Of a stretch of 64,000 bases of DNA, positions 1-8,501 are shown piece by piece. Made by a program: the position numbers and the translations under genes. Numbering within the stretch: position 1 is the stretch's first letter; each line of letters starts with the position of its first letter. Under the pieces are notes generated by a model. The model was not told where the DNA came from. It saw only the letters and a list, made by a program, of their open reading frames with translations, and ran no database searches. The DNA is from Gracilimonas sp965227785. Lineage in GTDB: Bacteria; Bacteroidota; Rhodothermia; Balneolales; Balneolaceae. The stretch lies in the NCBI RefSeq assembly GCF_965227785.1, contig NZ_OZ245785.1, positions 1,240,001 through 1,304,000 on the forward strand, read 5' to 3'.

Positions 1-1
1 C

Positions 2-913
2 GTGGCCTTCAAGCAGGAACTGGATTTATATCTGCAGTTTGTGAAGCTTGAAAAGGGTTTGACTGAAAACTCCGTAGTATCTTACAAAAATGATCTTGAA
101 CGGTATTTTCGATACCTGATTTCCGAGAAGAAAATCAATGACCTGGCCGGAGTCACCCTTTCCCATATTGAAGACTTTCTGAACTTCCTGGTGGATGAGG
201 AATTACTATCAGCAAGCTCTTTGGCGCGTAATATTTCCAGCATTCGAGGTTTTCATGAATTTGCCGTGGTAGAAGGAATCACGAAAGCCAATCCGGCTGA
301 ATTGGTGGAATTACCCAAAAAGGCTTCTAAGCTTCCCGAAGTATTAGACCGGGATGAAATTGATGCCATCCTCGAAACACCCGATCTGACCACACCTGCC
401 GGTGTTCGCGATAAAGCCATACTGGAGACTTTATATGGAACCGGAATGCGAGTAAGCGAACTTACAGGACTTGAACAAGATCGTCTGATCTTTGAGATTG
501 GTTTTATTAGAGTGATTGGAAAGGGAAATAAGGAACGGCTGGTCCCGGTGGGTGAAATTGCTCAGGATGCCATATCGCACTACACCGAACATGTCCGCCC
601 CCAGTTCTTTAACCCTGAAAAAGCTCACAAAGCCAAAAACAAAGTATTTCTCAGTGTTCGAGGCAGTGCCCTTTCCCGAATGAGTATCTGGAATATCGTT
701 CAAAAGGCAGCGGAAAGAGCCGAAATCAAGAAAAACGTATACCCACATATATTCCGGCACTCATTTGCCACTCACCTGCTGGAAGGTGGCGCCGATTTAA
801 GAGCCGTCCAGGAAATGCTGGGACATTCTTCCATCCTCACCACTGAGATATATACTCATATCGACCGCTCCTTTCTGCACCAGGTGCACAAAGAATTTCA
901 TCCGCGGGCGTGA
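2..913 (+). CDS. xerD: Site-specific tyrosine recombinase, XerD-type
   Basis: Tyrosine recombinase that, in this family, resolves chromosome dimers at dif together with a XerC partner. The 303 residues show an N-terminal SAM-like core-binding domain (about 1-90) and a C-terminal catalytic domain. All catalytic residues are visible: R150 (YGTGMRVSEL), K174 (GKGNKER), H249 and R252 (HIFRHSFATH), H275 (LGHSS) and the nucleophile Y284 (EIYTH). Length is normal for XerC/XerD. The reading frame opens with GTG at base 2, so the start is plausible but cannot be proved because only one base precedes it. No integrase-associated genes or attachment site are adjacent, which favours a housekeeping Xer over a mobile-element integrase. 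XerC versus XerD is called from overall likeness only. Confidence 0.88.
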   Translation: MAFKQELDLYLQFVKLEKGLTENSVVSYKNDLERYFRYLISEKKINDLAGVTLSHIEDFLNFLVDEELLSASSLARNISSIRGFHEFAVVEGITKANPAELVELPKKASKLPEVLDRDEIDAILETPDLTTPAGVRDKAILETLYGTGMRVSELTGLEQDRLIFEIGFIRVIGKGNKERLVPVGEIAQDAISHYTEHVRPQFFNPEKAHKAKNKVFLSVRGSALSRMSIWNIVQKAAERAEIKKNVYPHIFRHSFATHLLEGGADLRAVQEMLGHSSILTTEIYTHIDRSFLHQVHKEFHPRA

Positions 914-1049
914 TGGTCTTTACTTGGTAAGAGAGAAAGAAAAACTTAGCACAACAGCCTTTTTAATCATAGGTAATAAATTTCGGTCTGATTATATTTT
1001 ATTCGTTCTGATTCCCTGACTCACCCTTAATTAATCAAGTGAGTTATAA

Positions 1050-2165
1050 ATGGTGCTTTCAAGAAGCTTAATTGTATTTCTTTGCGGACTGTTCTTCTTT
1101 ACAAGCTGCAAAAAAGATCCGGCAGGCCCCGGTGCTGGAAAAGAATTTGGGCTGGAATCTCCCTTCTACACTTTCCCGGCTTCTCATGATGCCTATTACG
1201 GCACCCTACTCTGGCCGCAAGATCAAACGGTTTTCTGGTATGGGGGTCATGGCCTGTATCGAATTTCCGTTCCAAATGGAAATGCTACAAATATAGACAA
1301 TCAGACCGGGTATTATGCTGCTTATGAATCTGATTCTGAAGCAATTTATTATCTCCCAGCGGAATGTCTGTCTGGTTGCTCAGCTCCTGTTTTCAAAATC
1401 AGCATTAATGGAGGGGCCCCAGAAAGAGTCTCCGATCTTGAAATCCAGACTTCGGGCGGAAGCCCTCTTATCCCTGTATCGTCAAATCAGTTTTTATTTG
1501 TTCAGTTACATCCAGAATCATCTGTTCTGTCAACCTATCTGTATGATCAAACCTCCGGAGACAGTAGCCGGCTTGCTGATGGCATTCCCGAAACTTTATC
1601 ACCCACCCGTTCAGAAGTATTAGTTTACCAACTGGATGAAACGGTACATACCGAAGAAGAAGACATCTACCAGCTTGCTTTTGTATCTTTAAATGGAATG
1701 ATCAGTGATACCTGGCAAATTACCGGCAACCCGTTTACCCACCTGCCGATCTATCCACCTCTTTGGGATTTAAATGGAATCCGGATTCTCTACATGAAAC
1801 GAGATTATGACAATAACGCCCGGATTTCACTTTGGATTAACCTCTATCCCGACTCCCGGGAAGAAAAGCTTTGGGATACTTCAGGCGGACCCGAAAAAAC
1901 CATTGAAGGCCCTTTTCGCTGGTCGGATGACAACACCCAACTTGCTTTTTGGGAACGCACATGTCTTAAAGCGGGCCTTTATAGCTGCGACGGCGGTTAT
2001 AAACGGACGCTTTGGGTATATAATAGTCTCAAGGCTAAAGCCACAAAACAAGTTGTTGACCATTCCGATGAGGCAAACATTGCCCGGGATCAAAGGTTTT
2101 CTTCGGATGGATCACAGCTGCTTTTCCTCTATGACCGGGCATTGTACCTTAAAGATGTAGAATAA
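1050..2165 (+). CDS. Lipoprotein with TolB-like (PD40) beta-propeller repeats
   Basis: Predicted exported lipoprotein of 371 residues. The N-terminus is a hydrophobic signal ending in FTSC (Cys20) followed by KK, typical of Bacteroidetes-type lipoproteins. The body contains short repeats such as FRWSDDNTQLAFWE and FSSDGSQLLFL near the C-terminus, which match PD40/TolB-like propeller blades. No catalytic motif is seen, so the function is unknown; binding or surface display is possible. It stands alone between the recombinase gene and the gamma-glutamyltransferase gene with about 140 bp on each side. The ATG at 1050 is preceded by a weak purine-rich AAGTGAG. Confidence 0.7.
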   Translation: MVLSRSLIVFLCGLFFFTSCKKDPAGPGAGKEFGLESPFYTFPASHDAYYGTLLWPQDQTVFWYGGHGLYRISVPNGNATNIDNQTGYYAAYESDSEAIYYLPAECLSGCSAPVFKISINGGAPERVSDLEIQTSGGSPLIPVSSNQFLFVQLHPESSVLSTYLYDQTSGDSSRLADGIPETLSPTRSEVLVYQLDETVHTEEEDIYQLAFVSLNGMISDTWQITGNPFTHLPIYPPLWDLNGIRILYMKRDYDNNARISLWINLYPDSREEKLWDTSGGPEKTIEGPFRWSDDNTQLAFWERTCLKAGLYSCDGGYKRTLWVYNSLKAKATKQVVDHSDEANIARDQRFSSDGSQLLFLYDRALYLKDVE

Positions 2166-2305
2166 AGCTCCTCTATTTGGCATCAGCTTTACGATATAAT
2201 TCGACCCAGAACATAAGACGCTTAATAAATTTACATTCTTTTCGTTCCGCATTAAGCCTTAGTTCTGTTATTTTAACATGGAAATTCTAAAACAAGTCCT
2301 GATAC

Positions 2306-4003
2306 ATGAATTATATCTTACGTTTGCTTCTCCTTCTCCTCACTTTTGTATTCACTTCTCATACGATATCAGCCCAGGTTCTAAATTCCAAGACCTATGA
2401 AAACGGGCTTGTAGTTACAGCCGATAAATACGCCTCCGAAATCGGAAAAGAGATTTTAAAGAAAGGGGGCAATGCGGTTGATGCTGCGGTGGCTGTTCAG
2501 TTTGCTTTGGCCGTTACCCTTCCCCGCGCCGGTAATATCGGGGGTGGCGGATTTATGGTCATACACCTTGCAAATGGTGAAACAGCGGCTTTGGATTTTC
2601 GGGAAAAAGCCCCACAGAAGGCGACCCGGGATATGTATATCCGGAATGGAGAATTTAAATCAGATTTAAGCTGGGAAGGAATTTTGGCCGTAGGCGTTCC
2701 CGGTACGGTAGACGGCATGATCAAAGCCTTGGAACGATATGGCCGTTTACCCCTGGATGTAGTTATACAACCGGCTGTTAAGCTGGCCAGAGAAGGCTAC
2801 CCTCTTTCCTATTCACAAGCCAAAGATCTCAATAATCGTAAGGATACCTTTCTAAAGTATCAGGCATCGGCCAGCTACTTTACAACCGGGGATTCCACTT
2901 TCTTTGAGGAAGGTGATGTATTTGTACAGTCAGATTTGGCAGAAACCCTGGAACGCGTTTCCCGGTTTGGTCGTGAAGGGTTTTATTCCGGCCCGGTTGC
3001 CGATGCCATCGTCAACGAAATGGAGCGATACCGTGGACTCATCACCTATCGTGACCTGCGGAATTATGAAAGCAAATGGCGTGAGCCGGTTGTTGCCGAG
3101 TACCTCGGGTATAAACTCCACATTATGTCCCCTCCCAGCAGCGGAAGTATAGCTGTAGCTCAGATCCTTGAAATGATAGATGATTACCCACTTGCTGAAA
3201 TGGGCCATAATTCAGCCGACTATGTACACGTACTTGCCGAAGCTATGCGCCGGGCTTTTGCTGACCGTTCTTATTATCTCGGCGACCCCGATTTTGTGGA
3301 TATCCCCATCGCAGAAATGACCAGCGAAAGTTATAACGATCGGCGTATGAACAGCTTTTCCATGGATTCTGCTACCGCTTCAAGCTCACTCTCTCATGGA
3401 CAAATTCAGGGCTACGCTGAATCAATGGAAACCACTCATTTTTCTATTGTTGATGAAGATGGAAATGCTGTTGCTGTAACCACTACGCTTAATGGCTCAT
3501 TTGGAAGTCATGTTTCTGTAAGCGGAGCCGGTTTTTTACTGAATAATGAAATGGATGATTTCTCAGCTCAGCCCGGAGAGCCCAATGCCTATGGACTGAT
3601 CGGAGCTGAAGCCAATGCCATTGAACCCGGCAAGAGAATGCTTAGCAGCATGACCCCCACTATTGTAACCAAAGATGGTAAAGTTGATATGGTACTCGGG
3701 GCAGCAGGAGGACCAAGAATCATTACCGCCACCCTCCAAAGTTTTCTAAACCGTGCTGTATTTGGGATGAGAGCTCAGCAGGCAACATCGGCTCCAAGGT
3801 TTCACCATCAATGGTTGCCGGACGTGTTGATGCCCGGGCAGTTCGGATTAAGTCCGGATACAAAAAGATTCCTGGAAGCTAAAGGACACAAGATTTTTGA
3901 AATACCGAATGTAGGCCGGGCTCACAACATTTTCGTAGAACAAAACGGCAGACTCAGCGCCGGTGTCGATCCCCGCGGAGACGGCTGGGCTGCCGGATAT
4001 TAA
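2306..4003 (+). CDS. ggt: Gamma-glutamyltransferase (secreted, self-processing)
   Basis: Cleaves gamma-glutamyl bonds, as in glutathione, and transfers the glutamyl group to water or amino acids. It is expected in the periplasm: residues 1-23 form a signal peptide ending near SAQ. The 565 residues show the family hallmarks: GGNAVDAAVAVQFALAVT, GNIGGGGFMV, the substrate-binding Arg in DFREKAP, and the autocatalytic processing site before Thr376 (E|TTHFSIVD), which becomes the N-terminal nucleophile of the small subunit. The SSMTPTI and AAGGPRI elements complete the glutamyl pocket. Length is normal. It appears monocistronic. In an organism with bacillithiol markers the natural substrate may not be glutathione; that is inference. 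Confidence 0.93.
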   Translation: MNYILRLLLLLLTFVFTSHTISAQVLNSKTYENGLVVTADKYASEIGKEILKKGGNAVDAAVAVQFALAVTLPRAGNIGGGGFMVIHLANGETAALDFREKAPQKATRDMYIRNGEFKSDLSWEGILAVGVPGTVDGMIKALERYGRLPLDVVIQPAVKLAREGYPLSYSQAKDLNNRKDTFLKYQASASYFTTGDSTFFEEGDVFVQSDLAETLERVSRFGREGFYSGPVADAIVNEMERYRGLITYRDLRNYESKWREPVVAEYLGYKLHIMSPPSSGSIAVAQILEMIDDYPLAEMGHNSADYVHVLAEAMRRAFADRSYYLGDPDFVDIPIAEMTSESYNDRRMNSFSMDSATASSSLSHGQIQGYAESMETTHFSIVDEDGNAVAVTTTLNGSFGSHVSVSGAGFLLNNEMDDFSAQPGEPNAYGLIGAEANAIEPGKRMLSSMTPTIVTKDGKVDMVLGAAGGPRIITATLQSFLNRAVFGMRAQQATSAPRFHHQWLPDVLMPGQFGLSPDTKRFLEAKGHKIFEIPNVGRAHNIFVEQNGRLSAGVDPRGDGWAAGY

Positions 4004-4015
4004 ATTTCAAATGGA

Positions 4016-4042
4016 ACACGGATAAAACGGATACAACGGATT
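4016..4042 (+). repeat. Short tandem ACGGAT repeats
   Basis: Three copies of ACGGAT at 8-9 base spacing lie just after the gamma-glutamyltransferase stop codon. They are noncoding and end in a T-run, but there is no hairpin. They may be a small dispersed repeat; only one cluster is visible in this window. Confidence 0.45.
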
Positions 4043-4176
4043 TTTTATATTGTATGTCAGCTGTTTTATCTGAATAGAAACATTATCTACGGTGTAGTTA
4101 AGAAATAGCACCACTGCCTGACATCAACACTTTAACTAAATCATAATCTCTTTTAAATCCCTGTGCAATAAATAGT

Positions 4177-5223
4177 ATGGAACAAGCTTACCAATCAATT
4201 ACCTGGCAAGACGATCATTTAGTAATCCTGGATCAAACTCAGCTACCACTGCGGGAGATTTATTCGGATGTGAATACCATCGGGCAGGTTTGGGATGCTA
4301 TCAAAAAATTAAAAGTGCGGGGAGCACCTGCCATCGGTATTGCCGGAGCCTATGGACTGTACCTCGGAGTAAGAGACTTGGAGTCGAAGAACTTTACCAG
4401 CTTTAATGTAGAGTTAAACCGCTGGATTGAATATCTGAAGTCATCCCGGCCAACGGCTGTAAATCTGAGCTGGGCTTTGGAGCGAATCAACCAAACTGTG
4501 TATGCCAACAAGGATAAAGACCTGGAAGAGATAAATGAGATTATCCTCAAGACAGCCAAAACCATCCACGATGAAGATAAACGAGTATCCAAAAGAATAG
4601 GAGAAAACGGTGCTGAATTAGTCGGAAAAGAATGGAACATACTTACGCATTGTAACACCGGCGGATTGGCAACAGGAGCTTACGGAACGGCCTTGTCGGT
4701 AATTTTACATGCTCATGATGATGATAAAGACATCCATGTGTGGGTGGATGAAACCCGGCCACTTTTACAGGGCGCACGACTTACCGCCTGGGAGCTTAAA
4801 CAAGCCGAAGTCCCATTCCATATGATTACAGATTCCATGGCCGGTGCATTAATGCATCAGGGGAAAGTGGATATGGTTGTGGTTGGTGCCGACCGGGTGA
4901 CCGCTAACGGTGATACCGCAAATAAAATCGGAACGTACTCTCTGGCCGTTTTAGCTAAAGAAAATGAAGTACCTTTTTATGTAGCCCTTCCCCTTTCAAC
5001 ATTTGATCTTGAAACTGAAAACGGGGATGAGATAGAAATCGAAGAGCGGGAACCGGAAGAGGTTACTCACCTGGCCAAAACACCGATCACCCCGAAGAAA
5101 ACAGATGCCTATAATCCTGCCTTTGATATAACCCCTAACAAGTACATTACCGGGTTCATCACGGAGAAGGGAATAGTGAAACCGGATTTCAAAAAGAACA
5201 TCAAAAAGCTGTTTGAGAAGTAG
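4177..5223 (+). CDS. mtnA: S-methyl-5-thioribose-1-phosphate isomerase
   Basis: Isomerises methylthioribose-1-phosphate to methylthioribulose-1-phosphate in methionine salvage. It belongs to the eIF2B-alpha-like MtnA family and has 348 residues, a normal length. Visible signatures are VRGAPAIGIAGAYG near residue 50, the catalytic cysteine C159 in THCNTGGLATGAYGTAL, the DETRPLLQGARLTAWEL segment and the catalytic aspartate D239 in VVGADRVTANGDTANKIGT. No other methionine-salvage gene (mtnK, mtnB, mtnC, mtnD) is nearby, so the rest of the pathway must lie elsewhere or be absent. The ATG at 4177 has no clear Shine-Dalgarno, which is common in this group. Confidence 0.93.
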   Translation: MEQAYQSITWQDDHLVILDQTQLPLREIYSDVNTIGQVWDAIKKLKVRGAPAIGIAGAYGLYLGVRDLESKNFTSFNVELNRWIEYLKSSRPTAVNLSWALERINQTVYANKDKDLEEINEIILKTAKTIHDEDKRVSKRIGENGAELVGKEWNILTHCNTGGLATGAYGTALSVILHAHDDDKDIHVWVDETRPLLQGARLTAWELKQAEVPFHMITDSMAGALMHQGKVDMVVVGADRVTANGDTANKIGTYSLAVLAKENEVPFYVALPLSTFDLETENGDEIEIEEREPEEVTHLAKTPITPKKTDAYNPAFDITPNKYITGFITEKGIVKPDFKKNIKKLFEK

Positions 5224-5230
5224 GATTTGA

Positions 5231-5264
5231 GTGATTCAGCGATAACGTGGTTTTGCTGAAATCA
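5231..5264. terminator. Hairpin between convergent genes
   Basis: GTGATTCAGC at the left pairs with GCTGAAATCAC at the right with one bulged base. It sits between the convergent mtnA and a small membrane-protein gene. There is no U-tract on either side, so intrinsic termination is only a possibility. Confidence 0.3.
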
Positions 5265-5266
5265 CA

Positions 5267-5464
5267 CTATACAGGCAGATCCTCATCCGGCGGAATGTCA
5301 TAATCATCATCCCGGTGGATATTCATAGTGATACCCACCGAGCTCCCGATCAACACACCTACGGCAATCGGCAAAGCAACCCCCACTTCAAGAAAGAAGC
5401 TTGTACCGTAGCCAAGGCTTGCACCGATGACCACCGCAGTAATCCACGTTAAAAAACTTTTCAT
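5267..5464 (-). CDS. Small two-helix membrane protein, unknown function
   Basis: A 65-residue protein with two hydrophobic, glycine-rich helices (about 3-27 and 29-48) followed by an acidic tail (DDDYDIPPDEDLPV). I do not recognise a family. The architecture loosely recalls AtpZ/AtpI-like two-helix proteins, but no ATP synthase genes are near. It reads on the minus strand with its start 64 bp from the 3' end of the YtxJ-like gene, so the two may be co-transcribed. The clean coding frame, hydrophobic pattern and location in an otherwise empty gap support it as real. Confidence 0.6.
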   Translation of the reverse strand: MKSFLTWITAVVIGASLGYGTSFFLEVGVALPIAVGVLIGSSVGITMNIHRDDDYDIPPDEDLPV

Positions 5465-5528
5465 TTAATCTGTCCTTCCTAAACCTAAACCTAATATAGT
5501 CGGGCCTTTTTAAGCTCTCAATACTTCT

Positions 5529-5921
5529 CTAAAGCAGATCTTCCAAAACCTCTGCCTGAATCTGATTGTGAGAGCCGCACCATACAACTTCACCGTCTTT
5601 GATCACAAACAACTGGGGAGATTCATGTCTGATTCCCAATTTCTCAGCAATATGCATTGAGACAGGCCGGTGGCCAATTACATCCACCATATGGAAATCG
5701 GCCTGTTCCTGAATCTCAGCAGTAATGGACTCCACATTCTTCAAGGCAAAATAGCTGGTGGCACATCGCGAACTATGCTTATAAATCACCTGGGGCTTTT
5801 CATTGGAGGTCTGCAAAACATCAGCCACCTCTTCCTCAGAAGTCAACTCCTTCCAGTTAAACTTATTCTTCGGCTGGTCTTCGGTGCCAAACAAATTGCC
5901 AATTGAATCTAAAATGCCCAT
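5529..5921 (-). CDS. ytxJ: Bacillithiol-system redox protein, YtxJ-like
   Basis: A thioredoxin-fold monothiol protein of 130 residues. YtxJ-family proteins are thought to reduce mixed disulfides between bacillithiol and protein (bacilliredoxin-like); this is family knowledge. The sequence shows IYKHSSRCATSYFAL with a single active-site Cys53, a cis-proline region ESPQLFVIKDG (Pro102) and a second cysteine, Cys115, in VVWCGSHNQ. The first 20 residues (MGILDSIGNLFG) form a short amphipathic extension. It is divergent from the hydrolase gene at 6089, with 167 bp holding both promoters. Its presence suggests that bacillithiol rather than glutathione is the main low-molecular-weight thiol. Confidence 0.82.
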   Translation of the reverse strand: MGILDSIGNLFGTEDQPKNKFNWKELTSEEEVADVLQTSNEKPQVIYKHSSRCATSYFALKNVESITAEIQEQADFHMVDVIGHRPVSMHIAEKLGIRHESPQLFVIKDGEVVWCGSHNQIQAEVLEDLL

Positions 5922-6088
5922 TTGTCTTTTTTTCTATTTCACCAAATATACAAGTATTTACACTTCAAAATAAGCGGTACAATACCCTATAATCATCAAT
6001 TTGATAAACATCGAATCATTTTTGCATGGTTTTCATTTAGTTAAGTAGTTTACGATAACAGATTTAACCTAATTAAATTGAGGAGATC

Positions 6089-6793
6089 ATGAATACACAA
6101 GTTAAAGCACACTGGCTGGGTCATTCGGCCTTTAAGCTGGAGAGCCAAAGCGGGAAGATTATTTATATTGATCCTTTTCTGAAAGATAATCCCTCCACCC
6201 CCGACGAGCTCAAAGAAGTAAAAGAAGCCGACTACATTTTACTTACACACGGACATGAAGATCACGTGGGCGATACAGTGGAAATTGCCAAGAATACCGG
6301 AGCACAAGTTGTTGGCATTCTGGAATTGATGGGACTTTTACAGGAAGAAGGTTTGCCGGAAGACCAGGCTATTGGTTTTAATAAGGGAGGAACCGTTGAT
6401 TTTGATGACTTTTCCGTAACGCTGGTCTCCGCTAACCACAGCTCTTCCTATAAAGGAAAGTATGCCGGCGATCCGGGCGGACTCATCCTTTCATTCGAAG
6501 ATGATATTTGCATTTACCATATGGGCGACACCAACATTTTCGCCGACCTTGAGCTATACGGAGAGCTTTACCGGCCACATGTAGTACTTGCACCCATTGG
6601 AGATCATTTCACAATGGGACCTGAAGAAGCCGCTTATGCTGTTGAACTGATCGGAGCGAAGATGGCCGTGCCTATGCATTACGATACATGGCCTCCTATT
6701 GAAGCTGATCCGGAAGAATTCAAAGAAATTCTGGAAGATATCACCGATACGGAAGTTGTGGTGCCGGAAAAAGGCGCTAATTTTCTGGGATGA
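6089..6793 (+). CDS. UPF0173 metal-dependent hydrolase (metallo-beta-lactamase fold)
   Basis: A 234-residue cytoplasmic member of the YtkL/UPF0173 family of metallo-beta-lactamase-fold hydrolases; physiological substrates are unknown. The metal site is clear: THGHEDHVGD (H54, H56, D58, H59), then NHSSSYKGK, HMGDTNIF and the late histidine in PMHYDTWP. It starts with WLGHSAFKLES, typical of the family. A good Shine-Dalgarno GAGGAG (6080-6085) precedes the ATG at 6089. A rho-independent terminator follows, so the gene is probably monocistronic. Confidence 0.88.
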   Translation: MNTQVKAHWLGHSAFKLESQSGKIIYIDPFLKDNPSTPDELKEVKEADYILLTHGHEDHVGDTVEIAKNTGAQVVGILELMGLLQEEGLPEDQAIGFNKGGTVDFDDFSVTLVSANHSSSYKGKYAGDPGGLILSFEDDICIYHMGDTNIFADLELYGELYRPHVVLAPIGDHFTMGPEEAAYAVELIGAKMAVPMHYDTWPPIEADPEEFKEILEDITDTEVVVPEKGANFLG

Positions 6794-6815
6794 TATTCTG
6801 AATTTCCCCTCCCTG

Positions 6816-6850
6816 AGCCACAAATCTGAAAGATGGTTTGTGGCTTTTTT
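6816..6850 (+). terminator. Rho-independent terminator
   Basis: A perfect 9-bp stem AGCCACAAA / TTTGTGGCT followed by six Ts, located 23 bp after the UPF0173 hydrolase stop codon. Confidence 0.85.
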
Positions 6851-6973
6851 ATGTTTCTTCTGGATCTGCTTCAGAGTACTATTACGACAGAAATTATTCA
6901 CTCAATAACTCAACAAATTAGTACCTTATGCCTAAAGTCGAATTTTCATCGCTAAACAAATGGGTACATCACT

Positions 6974-7294
6974 ATGAAATACACAACCATTCATCTCGGG
7001 GGTAACAAAATTGAGCTCTTTAATTCACTGTTGGGTAAAGAAACGGTACAAGTGAATGGAGAGATAGTCTCGTCCAAATACTCCATGCTTGGAGCCGAAC
7101 ACCCCTTTACAATTCCGGAAGATGGCAAAGAGGTAAATTGCACCGTCCAGTTTGGATTTAGCATGAATGGAGTGGTTTTTGATTTGCATAAAGAGGGCTC
7201 ACCAATTGTTGAATCTGAAAAGAAAGGATGCGCAGGCTTGTTCATTCTATTCATTATCGTATTCAGCGTGATCTTTGTGCTATCCCAAATTTAA
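6974..7294 (+). CDS. Small protein with C-terminal membrane anchor, unknown
   Basis: A 106-residue protein. Residues 1-75 look like a small beta-rich soluble domain (IHLGGNKIELFNSLLGKETVQ), followed by a charged KKGC segment and one C-terminal transmembrane helix (about 86-106, AGLFILFIIVFSVIFVL). There is no signal peptide, so the soluble part probably stays cytoplasmic with a tail anchor. I do not recognise the family. It sits alone between the hydrolase terminator and the efflux operon. Confidence 0.6.
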   Translation: MKYTTIHLGGNKIELFNSLLGKETVQVNGEIVSSKYSMLGAEHPFTIPEDGKEVNCTVQFGFSMNGVVFDLHKEGSPIVESEKKGCAGLFILFIIVFSVIFVLSQI

Positions 7295-7433
7295 AGTCCA
7301 TATTTACCTGAGGAATCACCCCCCAATTGAATTGCTTCAATATGTAGAAACTTCACCCTCCCCGAAACAAAGATTTCATCCGGGCGTAAGCGAACACCGT
7401 TGCAAATAATCAAAACGGTTTTAATACACTCAG

Positions 7434-8489
7434 ATGAAAACTTTACGCTACTCCCTCCCGCTATTTATAATGATCGCAGCGTTGGCATTAACAACTGCCT
7501 GCGATAATGGAAACGAAGAAAACCAAAATGGTGAAGACGAAGAGCTGGTAATACCGGTGGAAGTCAGTAATGTAAGCCGGGGAAATATCTCTGCTTATTA
7601 CGCCAACACCGCCACCCTCGAAGCTGAACAGGAAGCCACGGTGGTTGCCAAAGTTCGTGGTATTGTTCGGGAAATTTATGTCGAGGAAGGCGATGAGGTA
7701 AAAGCCGGACAGGTGATCGCTAAAATAGAAGACGATCAATATCGTATCGAAGCAGCCCGGGCAAAAGCAACCTTAGACCGTCTTAAAAACGACTTTGACC
7801 GAAATAAAGAGTTATATGAGAAAAACCTGATTGCAGCTGAAGCCTACCAAAACTCTCAATACGAATATGAATCTCAAAAGGCGGCTTACGAACTCGCCCA
7901 ACTGAACCTGGAGCATACATCTATCAAATCTCCCATTGGCGGGGTAATCTCTGAGCGCTATGTGAAGGTTGGAAATATGATCGGCACCGACCAACAGGTG
8001 TATCGTGTTACTGATTTCAATCCTCTGCAAGCCATTTTGCATATACCGGAACACGAAATGGCTAAAATCAGAAAAGATCAACGTGCAGAACTCCGTGTGG
8101 ATGCACTCCCAAATCAAACTTTTGCCGGACATGTTGAACGAATCAGCCCGGTTGTGGACTCTGAAACCGGAACTTTTAAGGTGACTGTATATGTGGATGA
8201 AACCAAAGGCATGCTCCGGCCCGGAATGTTTGGGCGCGTAAAAATTGTGTACGACACCCGCGAAAATACCCGCATGATTCCCAAATCAGCTGTTATGTCG
8301 GAAGACCTTGCCCAAAGTGTGTATGTGATAAAAGATTCTCTGGCCTTCAAAAAAGCCATTAAAACCGGGTACACCAATGGGTTTAATGTTGAAGTAATCG
8401 AGGGACTGGAAGACGGCGAAATGGTGGTTACCATTGGGCAGGGAAGTCTGCAGGACAGTACCAAAGTAAACGTTATCTCCAATCTGTAA
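7434..8489 (+). CDS. RND efflux periplasmic adaptor (membrane fusion lipoprotein)
   Basis: The periplasmic adaptor of a tripartite efflux pump, 351 residues. The signal peptide ends in LTTAC (Cys23), so it is probably lipid-anchored. The HlyD/AcrA architecture is visible: a barrel-sandwich half (VVAKVRGIVREIYVEEGDEV), a coiled-coil hairpin (about 85-140, rich in E/K/A/Q), the second lipoyl half (SIKSPIGGVISERYVKVGN) and beta-barrel and membrane-proximal domains to the C-terminus. It is first in an operon with two RND permeases (gaps of 12 and 9 bp). No TolC-type outer-membrane factor is encoded here, so the pump must borrow one. Confidence 0.9.
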   Translation: MKTLRYSLPLFIMIAALALTTACDNGNEENQNGEDEELVIPVEVSNVSRGNISAYYANTATLEAEQEATVVAKVRGIVREIYVEEGDEVKAGQVIAKIEDDQYRIEAARAKATLDRLKNDFDRNKELYEKNLIAAEAYQNSQYEYESQKAAYELAQLNLEHTSIKSPIGGVISERYVKVGNMIGTDQQVYRVTDFNPLQAILHIPEHEMAKIRKDQRAELRVDALPNQTFAGHVERISPVVDSETGTFKVTVYVDETKGMLRPGMFGRVKIVYDTRENTRMIPKSAVMSEDLAQSVYVIKDSLAFKKAIKTGYTNGFNVEVIEGLEDGEMVVTIGQGSLQDSTKVNVISNL

Positions 8490-8501
8490 GCGGGCTACCC
8501 C

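Noticed and set aside
2..913. XerD-type gene as the integrase of a mobile element
   Set aside because: No attachment repeat, tRNA or cargo is adjacent, and the protein is the standard size of housekeeping XerC/D.
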